DNA from: Minwuia sp.
Lineage (GTDB): Bacteria; Pseudomonadota; Alphaproteobacteria; Minwuiales; Minwuiaceae
Length of the DNA: 64,000 nucleotides
Direction of reading: 5' to 3'
Assembly (NCBI GenBank): GCA_029210175.1
Contig: JARGPL010000035.1
Span: 1-64,000 of the forward strand
Within the stretch, counting starts at the first letter, position 1; each line of letters begins with the position of its first letter. Under the pieces are notes generated by a model. It did not search any database, had not been told where the DNA came from, and worked only from the letters and a program-made list of their open reading frames with translations. The position numbers and the translations under genes are program-made. Of the stretch, positions 24,175 through 33,900 are shown piece by piece.

Positions 24175-25365
24175 ATGAGCACCACCGACCCGATCGTTAT
24201 CGTTGGCATGGCCCGTACCCCGATGGGGAGCTTCCAGGGGGAACTTGGCAGTGAAGTCGCGTCCAGCCTGGGCAGTGTGGCAATTGCATCCGCCCTGTCA
24301 CGGGCGGGCGTTGCACCGGAAGACATCGATGAAGTGATCATGGGCAACGTGCTGCCCGCCGGTCAGGGGCAGGCCCCGGCACGTCAGGCATCGAAGGGTG
24401 CGGGCATTCCCGATGCCGCCAACTGCACCACGATCAACAAGATGTGCGGATCGGGCATGAAGGCGGCGATGTTCAGCCACGACATGCTGCTGGCCGGGGT
24501 GAACGACATCATGGTCGCGGGCGGCATGGAAAGCATGACCAACTCGCCTTACCTGCTGCCGAAGGCGCGGGGCGGCATGCGGCTGGGCCATGGCGAGGTG
24601 AAGGACCACATGTTCCTCGACGGCCTCGAAGACGCCTATGACAAGGGCCGCCTGATGGGCACATTCGCCGAGGACTGTGCCGAGGCCTATCAGTTCACCC
24701 GCGAACAACAGGACGAATATGCGATCCGCAGCCTGCAGCGGGCCAAGGGCGCGCAGGACAGCGGCAGCTTCGCCAACGAGATCGCACCGGTCACCATCGC
24801 CACCCGCAAGGGCGAGGTGACGGTCAGCACTGATGAGCAGCCGCGCAACGCAAACCTGGACAAGATTCCGACCCTGAAGCCCGCGTTCCGCAAGGATGGC
24901 ACCGTGACCCCGGCGAATTCCTCCTCGATCTCGGACGGGGCCGCGGCACTGGTCATGATGCGCCAGTCAGAGGCGGAGAAGCGGGGCCTGACCCCGCTGG
25001 CCCGGATCATCGGCCACACCAGCCATGCGCAGGAACCGGGCTGGTTCACCACCGCGCCGGTGCATGCCATCAACAAGCTCTATGCCAAGACCGGCTGGGA
25101 CGCGAAGTCCGTCGACCTCTACGAGATCAATGAGGCATTTGCCGTGGTTCCCATGGCCGCGATCCACGAACTGAACCTGGATGTGGAACGGGTCAACGTC
25201 CACGGCGGTGCCTGCGCCCTGGGCCATCCGATCGGGGCGTCCGGAGCGCGAATCCTGGTCACCCTGATCAATGCGCTGAAGACCCATGGCATGAAGCGCG
25301 GCGTGGCGGGAATCTGCATTGGTGGCGGTGAAGCGACCGCCATGGCGCTTGAACTGACGCACTGA
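24175..25365 (+). CDS. Acetyl-CoA C-acetyltransferase (thiolase)
   Basis: A 396-residue degradative/biosynthetic thiolase: condenses or cleaves acyl-CoA with CoA. Catalytic Cys is C91 in NKMCGSGMKA, with the second His in GHPIGASGARI (about residue 352) and the second Cys in GICIGGGEA (about 382). AAGGAG lies 8 nt before the ATG. A TATAAA at 24149-24154 may be a -10 element, without a clear -35. It diverges from the envelope operon and precedes an M20 amidase gene by 50 bp on the same strand. It could serve beta-oxidation or acetoacetyl-CoA formation. Confidence 0.95.
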   Translation: MSTTDPIVIVGMARTPMGSFQGELGSEVASSLGSVAIASALSRAGVAPEDIDEVIMGNVLPAGQGQAPARQASKGAGIPDAANCTTINKMCGSGMKAAMFSHDMLLAGVNDIMVAGGMESMTNSPYLLPKARGGMRLGHGEVKDHMFLDGLEDAYDKGRLMGTFAEDCAEAYQFTREQQDEYAIRSLQRAKGAQDSGSFANEIAPVTIATRKGEVTVSTDEQPRNANLDKIPTLKPAFRKDGTVTPANSSSISDGAAALVMMRQSEAEKRGLTPLARIIGHTSHAQEPGWFTTAPVHAINKLYAKTGWDAKSVDLYEINEAFAVVPMAAIHELNLDVERVNVHGGACALGHPIGASGARILVTLINALKTHGMKRGVAGICIGGGEATAMALELTH

Positions 25366-25415
25366 TCCGGCTCTGATTGCCTGATCCTGAGACACCCATT
25401 GGCGGGAGCCTGCAC

Positions 25416-26663
25416 ATGACCGAAGGCCGCAATCTGGCGATCAACGGCGACCGCCTCTGGGACAGTCTGATGGAGATGGCCAAGATCGGCGCGACGGAGA
25501 AAGGCGGCAACTGTCGCCTGGCGTTGACCGATCTGGACCGGGAAGGCCGCGACCTGTTCGTGGGCTGGTGCAAGCAGGCCGGGTGCACGATCCGCATCGA
25601 CAAGATGGGCAATATCTTTGCCCGTCGTGCCGGCACCAACGACGGGCTGGCCCCGGTCATGACCGGCAGCCATCTGGACACCCAGCCGACCGGCGGACGC
25701 TTCGATGGCGTCTACGGTGTGCTGGCCGGGCTGGAAGTGGTCCGCAGCCTGAACGATCTGGACATCACGACGGAACGCCCTGTCGATGTTGCGGTCTGGA
25801 CCAATGAGGAAGGGTCGCGCTTTGCCCCCGCCATGGTCGCGTCGGGTGTCTTCGCCGGTGCCTTTGACCTGGAATATGGTCTCAGCCGCGCTGACGTGGA
25901 CGGCAAGACGATGGGGGAGGAACTGGCACGCATCGGCTACGCGGGGCCGGAGGAAGTGGGCGGACGCGACATCCACGCCTTCTTCGAGACCCACATCGAA
26001 CAGGGGCCGATCCTGGAGCATGAGGAGAAGACCATTGGTGTCGTCACCGACGCCCAGGGTCAGCGCTGGTACGAACTGAACATCACCGGGCAGGAAAGCC
26101 ATGCCGGGCCGACGCCGATGCCGATCCGCAAGGATGCCCTGCTGGGCGCGTCGCGGATCGTCGATCTGGTGAACAAGGTCGGGCTGGATCATGGCCCGGT
26201 CGGCTGCGCCACGGTCGGCATGCTGCAGGTGCATCCGAACAGCCGCAACGTCATCCCCGGCCACGTCTTCATGACCATCGATTTCCGCCACCCGGACGAG
26301 GAAGAGCTCTTGTCCATGGACCGCCAGATGCGCGCGGGCGTGGCGGAGATCGCCGAACGCTCCCGCGTGGACGCGGATGTGGCGGAGATCTGGCACTCCC
26401 CGCCGGTGCCGTTCGACCGTTCCTGCGTCGAAAGCGTGGCGCGGGCGACGAAGGAACTCGGCTACACAACGCGGGAAATGGTTTCGGGCGCGGGCCACGA
26501 TGCCTGCTACATTGCCCGTGTCGCGCCGACATCCATGATCTTCATCCCCTGCATCGATGGCATCAGCCACAATGAAGTGGAGGACGCGAAGCCGGAATGG
26601 ATTCACGCCGGCGGTAACGTCCTGCTGCGGGCCATGCTCGACAAGGCTGGCCGCGCGGCATAG
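25416..26663 (+). CDS. M20-family carbamoylase/allantoate amidohydrolase-type hydrolase
   Basis: A 415-residue zinc-dependent amidase of the hydantoinase/carbamoylase group (beta-ureidopropionase, allantoate amidohydrolase, N-carbamoyl-L-amino acid hydrolase). Metal ligands lie in GSHLDTQPTGGRFDGVYG, NEEGSRFAP and HIEQGPILE; the dimerisation domain follows (QESHAGPTPMPIRKD); the last metal His lies near IDGISHNEVE. The ATG at 25416 has a GGGAG site. It follows the thiolase gene and converges with the carboxylase gene. Substrate is probably an N-carbamoyl or ureido compound. Confidence 0.92.
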   Translation: MTEGRNLAINGDRLWDSLMEMAKIGATEKGGNCRLALTDLDREGRDLFVGWCKQAGCTIRIDKMGNIFARRAGTNDGLAPVMTGSHLDTQPTGGRFDGVYGVLAGLEVVRSLNDLDITTERPVDVAVWTNEEGSRFAPAMVASGVFAGAFDLEYGLSRADVDGKTMGEELARIGYAGPEEVGGRDIHAFFETHIEQGPILEHEEKTIGVVTDAQGQRWYELNITGQESHAGPTPMPIRKDALLGASRIVDLVNKVGLDHGPVGCATVGMLQVHPNSRNVIPGHVFMTIDFRHPDEEELLSMDRQMRAGVAEIAERSRVDADVAEIWHSPPVPFDRSCVESVARATKELGYTTREMVSGAGHDACYIARVAPTSMIFIPCIDGISHNEVEDAKPEWIHAGGNVLLRAMLDKAGRAA

Positions 26664-26797
26664 GGCAACCCTTGCGCATTTGTCACGCTGAACAAGGGCG
26701 GCGCCGATCCGGTAACCGCGCGTCATGGTGTTGATCGGTTCGACACATGAACAGGACCAACGGCGTACTGACTTGGGGTCGAACGGCCTGTTTGCCC

Positions 26798-28363
26798 TTA
26801 CGGTCGCGCCCAGAACCGTGTCGTGCCCTTGCCGCGCACCGGGGCGGCCATGTTGGCGAAATCGCAGAGCAGGGGCCGCGTATCGCGCGGGTCGATCATT
26901 TCCTCGATGGCGAAGGTTTCCGCGGTGCGGAACGGGGAGCGGAGCTTGTTGAGGCGGTCGGTGATGTTGGCCAGTTCCGCATCGCGATCATCGGCCGCTT
27001 CCAGATCGGCACTGTAGGCCGCCTCGATGCCGCCTTCCAGCGGCAGGGAACCCCAGCGTCCCGAAAGCCAGCCATAGCGCGTGACGTAGCGGTTCGATGG
27101 CGCGTGTGCCCCACCGGCAACGCCGAAGGCATTGCGGATGATCATGGTGCACCAGGGCGTGGTGGTCTGTTCGATTGCCGCCATGGCGCGGACACCGTGG
27201 CGGATCGTGCCGCGCTGTTCAGCTTCCAGCCCCACCTGGAAACCCGGGCAGTCACACAGGTAAACCACGGGCAGGTGGAATGTCTCCGCCATGTCGACCA
27301 TGCGGATGACCTTCTGGCAGGCATCCGCCGTCCAGACGCCGCCATAGATATGCGGGTCACTGGCCAGCAGCAGCACGGGCCAGCCGTCCAGTCGGGCGAG
27401 GCCGCTGATGATGGAGCGGCCGAACAGCGGTGCGATCTCGAAGAAGCTGTCCTGATCCACCACGGACTTGATGATGGAGCGCATCTTGTAGACCCGGCGG
27501 ATGTCGCGCGGCACGATGCTGAACAGCTTGTCGTCGCGCCGGTCCACCGGATCGGTGCATTCCGCGCGCGGGGGCATCTCGTCGATGGATGACGGCAAGT
27601 AGGACAGGAATTGCCGCGCCTGGGCGAAGGCCTCTTCCTCCGTATCCACCGCATTGTCGACACCACCGGCTGCCAGCTGGATCTTCCAGCCGCCCAGTTC
27701 CTGCTTCGTCAGGTCCTGGCCGATGCCCTTCACGACTGGCGGGCCAGCCACGAACATGGCGGCCACATCCTTGCGCATGACGGAGAAATGCGTGGCGGCG
27801 AGCCGAGCGGCACCCAGTCCGGCGACGGAACCGAGACCAAGGCCGACCGTCGGCACGACGCCCATGTTGATCATCAGCTGTTCCGCCCCGAAGGACTGAC
27901 CCCAGCCGCCGGGCAGGTTGGCGTGGCCGGTGGTTTCGATGGTCTTCACGGAGCCACCGCCGCCGGAACCTTCGATCATGCGGATGATCGGCATCCGCAT
28001 CTCCCGCGCCATCTGTTCGGGGTGCAGCGCCTTGCCCTTGTTGGTGGCATCGGCAGACCCGCCGCGCACCGTGAAATCATCCCCCGAAACCACCACCTGA
28101 CGTCCGTCGATCCGCGCCCGGCCCATGACCGAGTTGTTCGGCATCAGGTGAACCAGATTGCCGTCCTCGTCATACTCGCCACGTCCGACGATGGAGCCGA
28201 TTTCATGGAAGCTGCCATCATCGACCAGCCCGTCGATCCGTTCCCGAATGGTCAGGCGGTCACCGGCATGTTGCCGCGCCACCTTGTCCGGGCCGCCCAT
28301 GCCACGGGCCATGCGTTTTCGGGTTTCGAGTTCTTCGAGTTCCGGTGACCAGTCTTTCGTCAT
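26798..28363 (-). CDS. Acyl-CoA carboxylase beta (carboxyltransferase) subunit
   Basis: A 521-residue carboxyltransferase of the propionyl-/methylcrotonyl-CoA carboxylase type, with two crotonase-fold halves. The N-half glycine-rich oxyanion segment is IEGSGGGGSVKTIETTG (about 133-149); the C-half has VVYLCDCPGFQVGLEAEQRGTIRHG (about 369-393). It transfers CO2 from carboxybiotin to an acyl-CoA. No alpha subunit (biotin carboxylase/BCCP) is nearby, so the partner must be elsewhere or this is an orphan paralogue. It is the last gene of the minus-strand catabolic run, 68 bp after the amidohydrolase. Confidence 0.92.
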   Translation of the reverse strand: MTKDWSPELEELETRKRMARGMGGPDKVARQHAGDRLTIRERIDGLVDDGSFHEIGSIVGRGEYDEDGNLVHLMPNNSVMGRARIDGRQVVVSGDDFTVRGGSADATNKGKALHPEQMAREMRMPIIRMIEGSGGGGSVKTIETTGHANLPGGWGQSFGAEQLMINMGVVPTVGLGLGSVAGLGAARLAATHFSVMRKDVAAMFVAGPPVVKGIGQDLTKQELGGWKIQLAAGGVDNAVDTEEEAFAQARQFLSYLPSSIDEMPPRAECTDPVDRRDDKLFSIVPRDIRRVYKMRSIIKSVVDQDSFFEIAPLFGRSIISGLARLDGWPVLLLASDPHIYGGVWTADACQKVIRMVDMAETFHLPVVYLCDCPGFQVGLEAEQRGTIRHGVRAMAAIEQTTTPWCTMIIRNAFGVAGGAHAPSNRYVTRYGWLSGRWGSLPLEGGIEAAYSADLEAADDRDAELANITDRLNKLRSPFRTAETFAIEEMIDPRDTRPLLCDFANMAAPVRGKGTTRFWARP

Positions 28364-28431
28364 GATGCAGCGGACCCCATCAAGTGTTTCAGCGGAACGG
28401 TTCGGCTCGGAGAGTACAGTCGGGCAGGGGG

Positions 28432-30117
28432 TCAGGCTGCGCGACCGTTGCGCAGCAGCTTGCCCGGCAGGTCACCCGCGGGGTCCACCATGTCCGTGCC
28501 GGACTGGCGCAAAAGGGTGCCATTGACGATCACCGCATCAATACCGTCTGCGTCAGCGACCAGACGGTCGGCCCCGGCTGGGAAGTCGTGAACCCGCCGG
28601 ATCGGACCGGACCCTACCGTTTCCGGATCGAAGATGACGATATCCGCCGGGCGTCCTTCGGCCAGCGTCCCGCGATCGGTGATGCCGAAGACCTCCGCCG
28701 GGCGGCTGGTCAGCATGCGGACCGCTTCCTCGACCGAGAACACGCCCTTTTCCCGCACCCAGCGGCCCAGAAGCCACGTCGGCAGGCAGGCATCGCAAAG
28801 CTGGCTGGCATGCGCACCTGCGTCGGACAGGCCAACAACGGTAGAGGAATCCTTCAGCAGCGGCTCGACCTCGTCTTCTTCGTGATTGGCAACGGGCATG
28901 CGGAAGCGGGCTTCCAGGTCGGTTTCCAGCGACAGGTCGAGGATCAGGTCCGTCATGGCTGCGCCCCGATCCGCCGCCACATCACGCAACAACCGTTCGG
29001 AAAGGTCCGGCGCGCCAGGCACATCAGCGATGATTGTCTTCTCGAACGACTTGATGAACGTCCGCTTCGCGTTGCCATCCATCTTGTGGCGGAACGCATC
29101 TCGGAAGGCCGTATCGGCATAGATCCGCTTCTTGCCTTCATGGTCGGCACCACGGACATCGCGGAAAATCGACATGGGCTCAAAGATGAACGGCGCACTG
29201 AACTGCTGTTCGAACATCAACGCGCGGGGCGTCACCTGGGGATATATCGGCAGGCCCTGCGCGTTCAGTTCCGCTGAACGGCGCAACTGATCCATGTGGT
29301 CCCCCTCAGCCAGGGAGACGCCGGCCAGCAGTGCTGTCCAGGATACCGGGCGTCCAGTGGCGCGGGTGATCTTCTCGAACTCATCCAGGAACAGATCCCG
29401 GCCAATGGTCGCCTGCATCAGGCCCTTGCCTTGTTCCCCCATCACGCCCGCAAGAGAGAATATCTCCTCGAAGGTTGCCAGCCGACTGGGCACCGGGCGG
29501 CCTTCAAAGCCTGTGTGGGTAACGGCCTTGGAAGTGGCAAAACCAAGGGCCCCGGCCTCCAGTCCTTCGGCGAAGAGGCGGCGCATGGCATCGATTTCCG
29601 CATCCGTTGCCGCACGTTCCGTGGCTTCCACCCCCATCACGTAGAGCCGCAACGGGGTATGGCCGAACATGACAGCCAGATTGATCGCGGTGCCCTGTAC
29701 CTCCAGCGCGTCCATGTATTCGGGAAAGCTCTCGAAACCCCAGTCGCCAAGTCCGGCGTTCAGGGCTTCGACACTCATCCCCTCCACCTTTTCCAGGGTG
29801 CGGATGATCAGATCCCGGTCCTTGGGCCGGGTCGGCGCGACACCGAAGCCGCAGTTGCCGATGACAGCCGTCGTCACCCCATGCCAGGGGCTGATGGTCA
29901 TCATGCGGTCCCAGACCACCTGCGCGTCATAGTGGGTGTGAATGTCGACGAAACCCGGCGCAACCACGTGGCCCCGAGCATTGATTACCTGAGCGGCATC
30001 GCCTGCAACGCTGCCGAGACCAACGATCTTGCCATCTTTCACACCGATTTCGCCGGTGCGCGACGGTCCGCCGCTGCCGTCCACGATACGTGCATTGGTG
30101 ATCTTCATATCCAGCAT
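28432..30117 (-). CDS. Amidohydrolase, N-acyl-D-amino-acid deacylase type
   Basis: A 561-residue amidohydrolase-superfamily enzyme of the D-aminoacylase group. Metal motif HxH is H60-x-H62 in FVDIHTHYDAQVVWD; GNCGFGVAPTRPKDRDLIIRTLEKVEGM is characteristic. C-terminal GLSDAGAHASQLCDACLPTWLLG holds the conserved late Asp. RPADIVIFDPETV closes the composite beta domain. The ATG at 30117 has GGGGAGG 8 nt upstream, better than an in-frame start at 30138. The large sequence divergence within this family prevents naming a substrate. Confidence 0.88.
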   Translation of the reverse strand: MLDMKITNARIVDGSGGPSRTGEIGVKDGKIVGLGSVAGDAAQVINARGHVVAPGFVDIHTHYDAQVVWDRMMTISPWHGVTTAVIGNCGFGVAPTRPKDRDLIIRTLEKVEGMSVEALNAGLGDWGFESFPEYMDALEVQGTAINLAVMFGHTPLRLYVMGVEATERAATDAEIDAMRRLFAEGLEAGALGFATSKAVTHTGFEGRPVPSRLATFEEIFSLAGVMGEQGKGLMQATIGRDLFLDEFEKITRATGRPVSWTALLAGVSLAEGDHMDQLRRSAELNAQGLPIYPQVTPRALMFEQQFSAPFIFEPMSIFRDVRGADHEGKKRIYADTAFRDAFRHKMDGNAKRTFIKSFEKTIIADVPGAPDLSERLLRDVAADRGAAMTDLILDLSLETDLEARFRMPVANHEEDEVEPLLKDSSTVVGLSDAGAHASQLCDACLPTWLLGRWVREKGVFSVEEAVRMLTSRPAEVFGITDRGTLAEGRPADIVIFDPETVGSGPIRRVHDFPAGADRLVADADGIDAVIVNGTLLRQSGTDMVDPAGDLPGKLLRNGRAA

Positions 30118-30136
30118 GGTTCTGGCCTCCCCAGCC

Positions 30137-30158
30137 ACGGGGCCCCCGGTGGCCCCGT
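30137..30158. terminator. GC-rich stem-loop between two amidohydrolase genes
   Basis: ACGGGGCC-CCCGGT-GGCCCCGT gives a perfect 8-bp stem with a 6-nt loop between the stop at 30187 and the next start at 30117 on the minus strand. No T-run follows on that strand, so it may be an attenuating or mRNA-processing hairpin rather than a full terminator. Confidence 0.35.
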
Positions 30159-30186
30159 TCGTTCAAGCGTCGGTATGTCCTGCTGC

Positions 30187-31293
30187 TCAGTTCAGGGGCA
30201 GGTTGTAAAGCTCCCGCACATTGTCATGCAGGATCCGTCGCCTTTCATGCGGCGTCAGGTCCAGCGTATGCTCTGACAGCAGTTCCTGGCTCCACGGCCA
30301 TGTCGAATCCGAATGCGGGAAGTCATTTGCCCACATCAGGCGATCCGTGTTCAACTGGTCCCGAGCCTTCAGCGCCGACCAGTCATCCTGAAATGTCAGA
30401 AAGATGTTTTCCTTGAAGTAGTCCGACGGCATGCGCTCCAGTTCCGCGCATGTCAGCCAGTAGCGGTGGCGCTTGTAGGCATGGTCGGCGCGGTACATCC
30501 AGTGCGGTGCCCAACCTGCATCAGCCTCCACGCAGACCACTTTCAGCTCCGGGTGACGGTCGAAAACGCCGCCGAAGATCAACATGCCGAGAATGTCCTG
30601 ACAGCCACGGATGATGGACTGGAAGCTATTGATCTTGGCACCGCGGGGTCGCGAGCCAACCTGATCCGATCCGCTGGTCAGGATATGGAACGACAGGGGC
30701 ATTTTCAGGTCGATGGCCGCTTCATAGAAAGGGCCATAGACTTCTGAATCGTAGTCTTCTACCTGCGGGTTGCCAGGCATCATGACGCCGCGAAAGCCCA
30801 TTTCCTTTGCCTTGCGCAGTTCCTCGATGCCTTCGTCGACCGAACGCATCGCGATCTGGGCCATGCCAAACAGCCGGTCCTGCGCAGGATCACAGAATTC
30901 CTGCAGCCAGATGTTGTAGGCGTCGAAGCAGGCCTTCTTGAAGTCGAAGTCCGGGTGGTTGCATAGCATCATGCCGACGGAAGGATAGATGATCTCTCCA
31001 TACACGCCGTCTCGATCCTGGTCTTTCAAACGCTGAACCGGGTCCCATCCACCAGGGTGAAGGTCTTTGTAGTTGTCTGCGCCGAACCGCAGGTCTTTCG
31101 GGTCGCGACCGGCTGCGGCGATCAGGCCCATCGGTATCGGCTTCTTCATGCCCGGAATGGCGAAGACGTCCCCGAACTTGTCGTCATGCACGATGTGTGG
31201 GGCTCTGTCCTTCCACGCCTTGTCGATACGCGCCGTGTAGCAATCGGGCGGTTCAGTGATGTGTGAGTCAGCGGAAATAGGCAAATAGTCCAT
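30187..31293 (-). CDS. Amidohydrolase-2 family protein (ACMSD-like)
   Basis: A 368-residue TIM-barrel metal-dependent hydrolase of the amidohydrolase-2 (ACMSD/decarboxylase-like) group. N-terminal ISADSHITEPPDCY replaces the usual HxH strand; later metal-site segments are PLSFHILTSGSDQ (about 200), VCVEADAGWAPHWMYRADHAYKRH (about 257) and LMWANDFPHSDSTWPWSQE (about 318), the last with the conserved Asp-x-x-His. Family members decarboxylate or hydrolyse aromatic and heterocyclic acids. GGAGG lies 7 nt before the ATG. Confidence 0.88.
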   Translation of the reverse strand: MDYLPISADSHITEPPDCYTARIDKAWKDRAPHIVHDDKFGDVFAIPGMKKPIPMGLIAAAGRDPKDLRFGADNYKDLHPGGWDPVQRLKDQDRDGVYGEIIYPSVGMMLCNHPDFDFKKACFDAYNIWLQEFCDPAQDRLFGMAQIAMRSVDEGIEELRKAKEMGFRGVMMPGNPQVEDYDSEVYGPFYEAAIDLKMPLSFHILTSGSDQVGSRPRGAKINSFQSIIRGCQDILGMLIFGGVFDRHPELKVVCVEADAGWAPHWMYRADHAYKRHRYWLTCAELERMPSDYFKENIFLTFQDDWSALKARDQLNTDRLMWANDFPHSDSTWPWSQELLSEHTLDLTPHERRRILHDNVRELYNLPLN

Positions 31294-31454
31294 GATGGTT
31301 CCTCCCCAGGATGCACCTTGTTAGGTTTTATCTGGCGAGAGGATACCGCTACGGGGGGCAGTTGTCAGCAATGATTGCCAGGCAGGGGCCATGCAAGCCA
31401 TGCATCTGATGGAAATCCATTCACCCGGCTTCACGACAGGTGGCACGGAGTTTG

Positions 31455-33698
31455 TCAGGCGACGCGGACGGCATCCTCGCCAGTGTCCTGCTGCGGCGTG
31501 CGGTCGGGGAAGAACACGGTGACAGTGGTGCCTTCACCCAGCGAACTCTCGATCCGCAGGGTGCCCCCGTGCAGTTCGGTAAATCGCTTGGCAAGTGGCA
31601 GGCCCAGCCCGGTGCCGTCGTACTTCCGGCCAAGCGAGCTGTCGATCTGGCGGAACGCGGTCAAGGCATGGGGAATTTCTTCCGCCCGCATGCCGATCCC
31701 GGTGTCGGAGATCGCGATCTCGAAACCGTTGTCCAGCCGTGAGGCAGCGACGTTGATGCTCCCGGTCGTGGGCGTGAACTTGACGGCGTTGGAGATCAGG
31801 TTGATCAGGATCTGTTTCAGTTTCTGGGAATCCGCCTGCACTTCGCCCAGTTCGGGATCGATCTCGATTGTCAGGTTGGTGTCCATGTTGCGCGGACAGG
31901 CGATACGCGCGGAGATCTCGATCGCCTCAGCCAGGTTGATCGTCTCGCTGCTGAGCGTCAGGCTGCCTGCCTCTGCCTTGGACAGGTTCAGGATGTTGTT
32001 GATCAGGCCCAGCAGATGCTGGCCGGAGTCCAGAATATCACCCGCATAGTCCTTGTATTTCGGGTTGCCCAACGGGCCAAAGGACTCAGCGCTCATCACC
32101 TCGGAAAATCCGATGATGGCATTCAGCGGCGTGCGCAATTCATGGCTGACTGCCGCCAGAAAGCCCGACTTGGCGCGGCTGGCTGCCTCGGCCTCGTTCC
32201 GGGCAATGGCCAGGTTGTCGGCAAAGCGAGACAGGGTTTCCTTCTGCTCCGTCAGTTTCGTCTTGGTCAGCTGCAGCTCATCGATCCGCGCGGCCAGCGT
32301 GGCTTCGTGCTTTTTCAGCCCCGTGATGTCCGAAACAATCAGCACCAGTCCGTCGTCGGCGGTCTTGTTGGCGCCGACGCGATACCAGTTGCCCTTCGAT
32401 CCGGCGAACTCGCGGCGCAGGTTGCCTTCGCGAAGCTCATCCAGCATGCGTCGCCGGGATGTCAGGCCCATTCCCTCCGGCACTCTCAGCAGCTGCGACT
32501 CGAAAAGCCCGGTCATGATCTCGTCCAGCGAACAGCCCTGGCGCAGCAGATGGCCCGCCGGGGCGAACGTATTGGCCAGGGTGCGGTTGCACATGACGAA
32601 CTGGTTGGTGCTGTCGAACAACGCAATGCCTTCTGACGCGGCGGCGATCGCATCCTTCACCGACCGTCGCGCTGCCTCCGCATCCACTTCGGCCCTGCGC
32701 TGGCGGGTGATGTCTGCGGCGACGCCCCGGTATCCCAGGAACCGCCCGCTGGCATCATGCATGGGATGGGCGGCCAGGCGCAGCTGTACGGGGCCATACT
32801 TGCCGGAAACCTTCAGCGGGCAAGTGACGTCGCTGAAGTGTTCCTGTTCGCGCATCAGGCGCTGCAGATCGCGAACGACGCCGGGATCCTTGCGCAGGTT
32901 GGCTACTTCGATGAACCGCTTGCCAATCAGGTTCTCGGGCTGAACGCCGGTGATTTCCTCGAACCTGCCTGATACGACGGTGAACCGGTGATTTGCGTCG
33001 GTCTCCCAGATCCAGTCAGACGCGATCTTCGTCAGGCGGATGTAGCGCGCTTCGCTTTCCCGCAGTGCCCGCTCACGCTGCGTCGCGTCGGTCGTCTCCC
33101 GCGCAATCAGCATGCGGGGGCCGTCGTCCAGAAAGACCTGCCCCAGTACCAGTGTGCGGCCGTCATGCAGTTCCAGCCGAATTTCCCGGACTCTGCCGCC
33201 GAGGAAGTCATTGACCAGCTGGTCGGCGATCTTCGGCATGGCCTCCGGCACGCCTTCGCCGGTATCGATGGTGCGGGCCAGTTCGGTGATGCGCTTGATG
33301 AAAGCCAGGCGGGGGACACCGGGGAACTCGGCCAGGACGCCGGACGCGGGTGCGATCAGCTGATCGCTGTTGTTGAACAGTGCAAGCCCGTCGACCAGTT
33401 CACCCATCTTGCCGACCAGCGCCATGGTCAGTTCCTTGCGGCGCGACATCCAGAAGACAATCGTGATGAGAAAACCGAGCGTGGTTGCCCCGGCTCCGAC
33501 AGCAGTCTGCATTTCAGGGGAGACGCCGGATCGGTTTGCGGCGAATGCCGACAGGCCCCCAAGCACGGCAACAAGCACCAGCATCAGGGACGTGTTCACG
33601 GGCCGCAATATCCAGCCACGACGGACGCGTGATACGAGCCCGAGATCGAGCCGATTCGCATCGTCGCTGTGCGAGGTATGGTGGTGTGACACACTCAT
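31455..33698 (-). CDS. Membrane PAS-domain sensor histidine kinase
   Basis: A 747-residue sensor kinase. Two transmembrane helices lie at about residues 33-51 and 62-80. Three PAS-like modules follow (about 95-205; 215-340 with DWIWETDANHRF; 350-465 with GIALFDSTNQFVMCN), then a short coiled-coil. The HisKA dimerisation domain has phosphoacceptor H519 (FLAAVSHELRTPLNAIIGFSEVM), and the HATPase_c domain has the N box (LINLISNAVKFTP), DTGIGM and GTGLGLPLAKRFTELHGG. The layout resembles PleC/DivJ-type kinases of alphaproteobacteria. There is no response regulator alongside. ATG 33698 is preferred over a TTG two codons upstream. Confidence 0.93.
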   Translation of the reverse strand: MSVSHHHTSHSDDANRLDLGLVSRVRRGWILRPVNTSLMLVLVAVLGGLSAFAANRSGVSPEMQTAVGAGATTLGFLITIVFWMSRRKELTMALVGKMGELVDGLALFNNSDQLIAPASGVLAEFPGVPRLAFIKRITELARTIDTGEGVPEAMPKIADQLVNDFLGGRVREIRLELHDGRTLVLGQVFLDDGPRMLIARETTDATQRERALRESEARYIRLTKIASDWIWETDANHRFTVVSGRFEEITGVQPENLIGKRFIEVANLRKDPGVVRDLQRLMREQEHFSDVTCPLKVSGKYGPVQLRLAAHPMHDASGRFLGYRGVAADITRQRRAEVDAEAARRSVKDAIAAASEGIALFDSTNQFVMCNRTLANTFAPAGHLLRQGCSLDEIMTGLFESQLLRVPEGMGLTSRRRMLDELREGNLRREFAGSKGNWYRVGANKTADDGLVLIVSDITGLKKHEATLAARIDELQLTKTKLTEQKETLSRFADNLAIARNEAEAASRAKSGFLAAVSHELRTPLNAIIGFSEVMSAESFGPLGNPKYKDYAGDILDSGQHLLGLINNILNLSKAEAGSLTLSSETINLAEAIEISARIACPRNMDTNLTIEIDPELGEVQADSQKLKQILINLISNAVKFTPTTGSINVAASRLDNGFEIAISDTGIGMRAEEIPHALTAFRQIDSSLGRKYDGTGLGLPLAKRFTELHGGTLRIESSLGEGTTVTVFFPDRTPQQDTGEDAVRVA

Positions 33699-33900
33699 AT
33701 CCAAAGCCTACAAGCACGCGGGTAAATGGACTCCTAACGCGGTTCAGTGCCCGGCGCCGAATTCCATTGCGTGCAAGTGATTTGGATACTTGATGACGGT
33801 GTTCACAAGCATTCATGCCGCATGGGTGTGCCGCAACCCGCGCCCTCCAAGAGCATCAGTTTGCTGCAACTGGTGCGATTTCATCATGTGAAGGACAGAT

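Noticed and set aside
26664-26797. Possible terminator CCCTTG...CAAGGG between convergent genes
   Set aside because: Only a 6-bp stem with an 18-nt loop and no T-run; not convincing.
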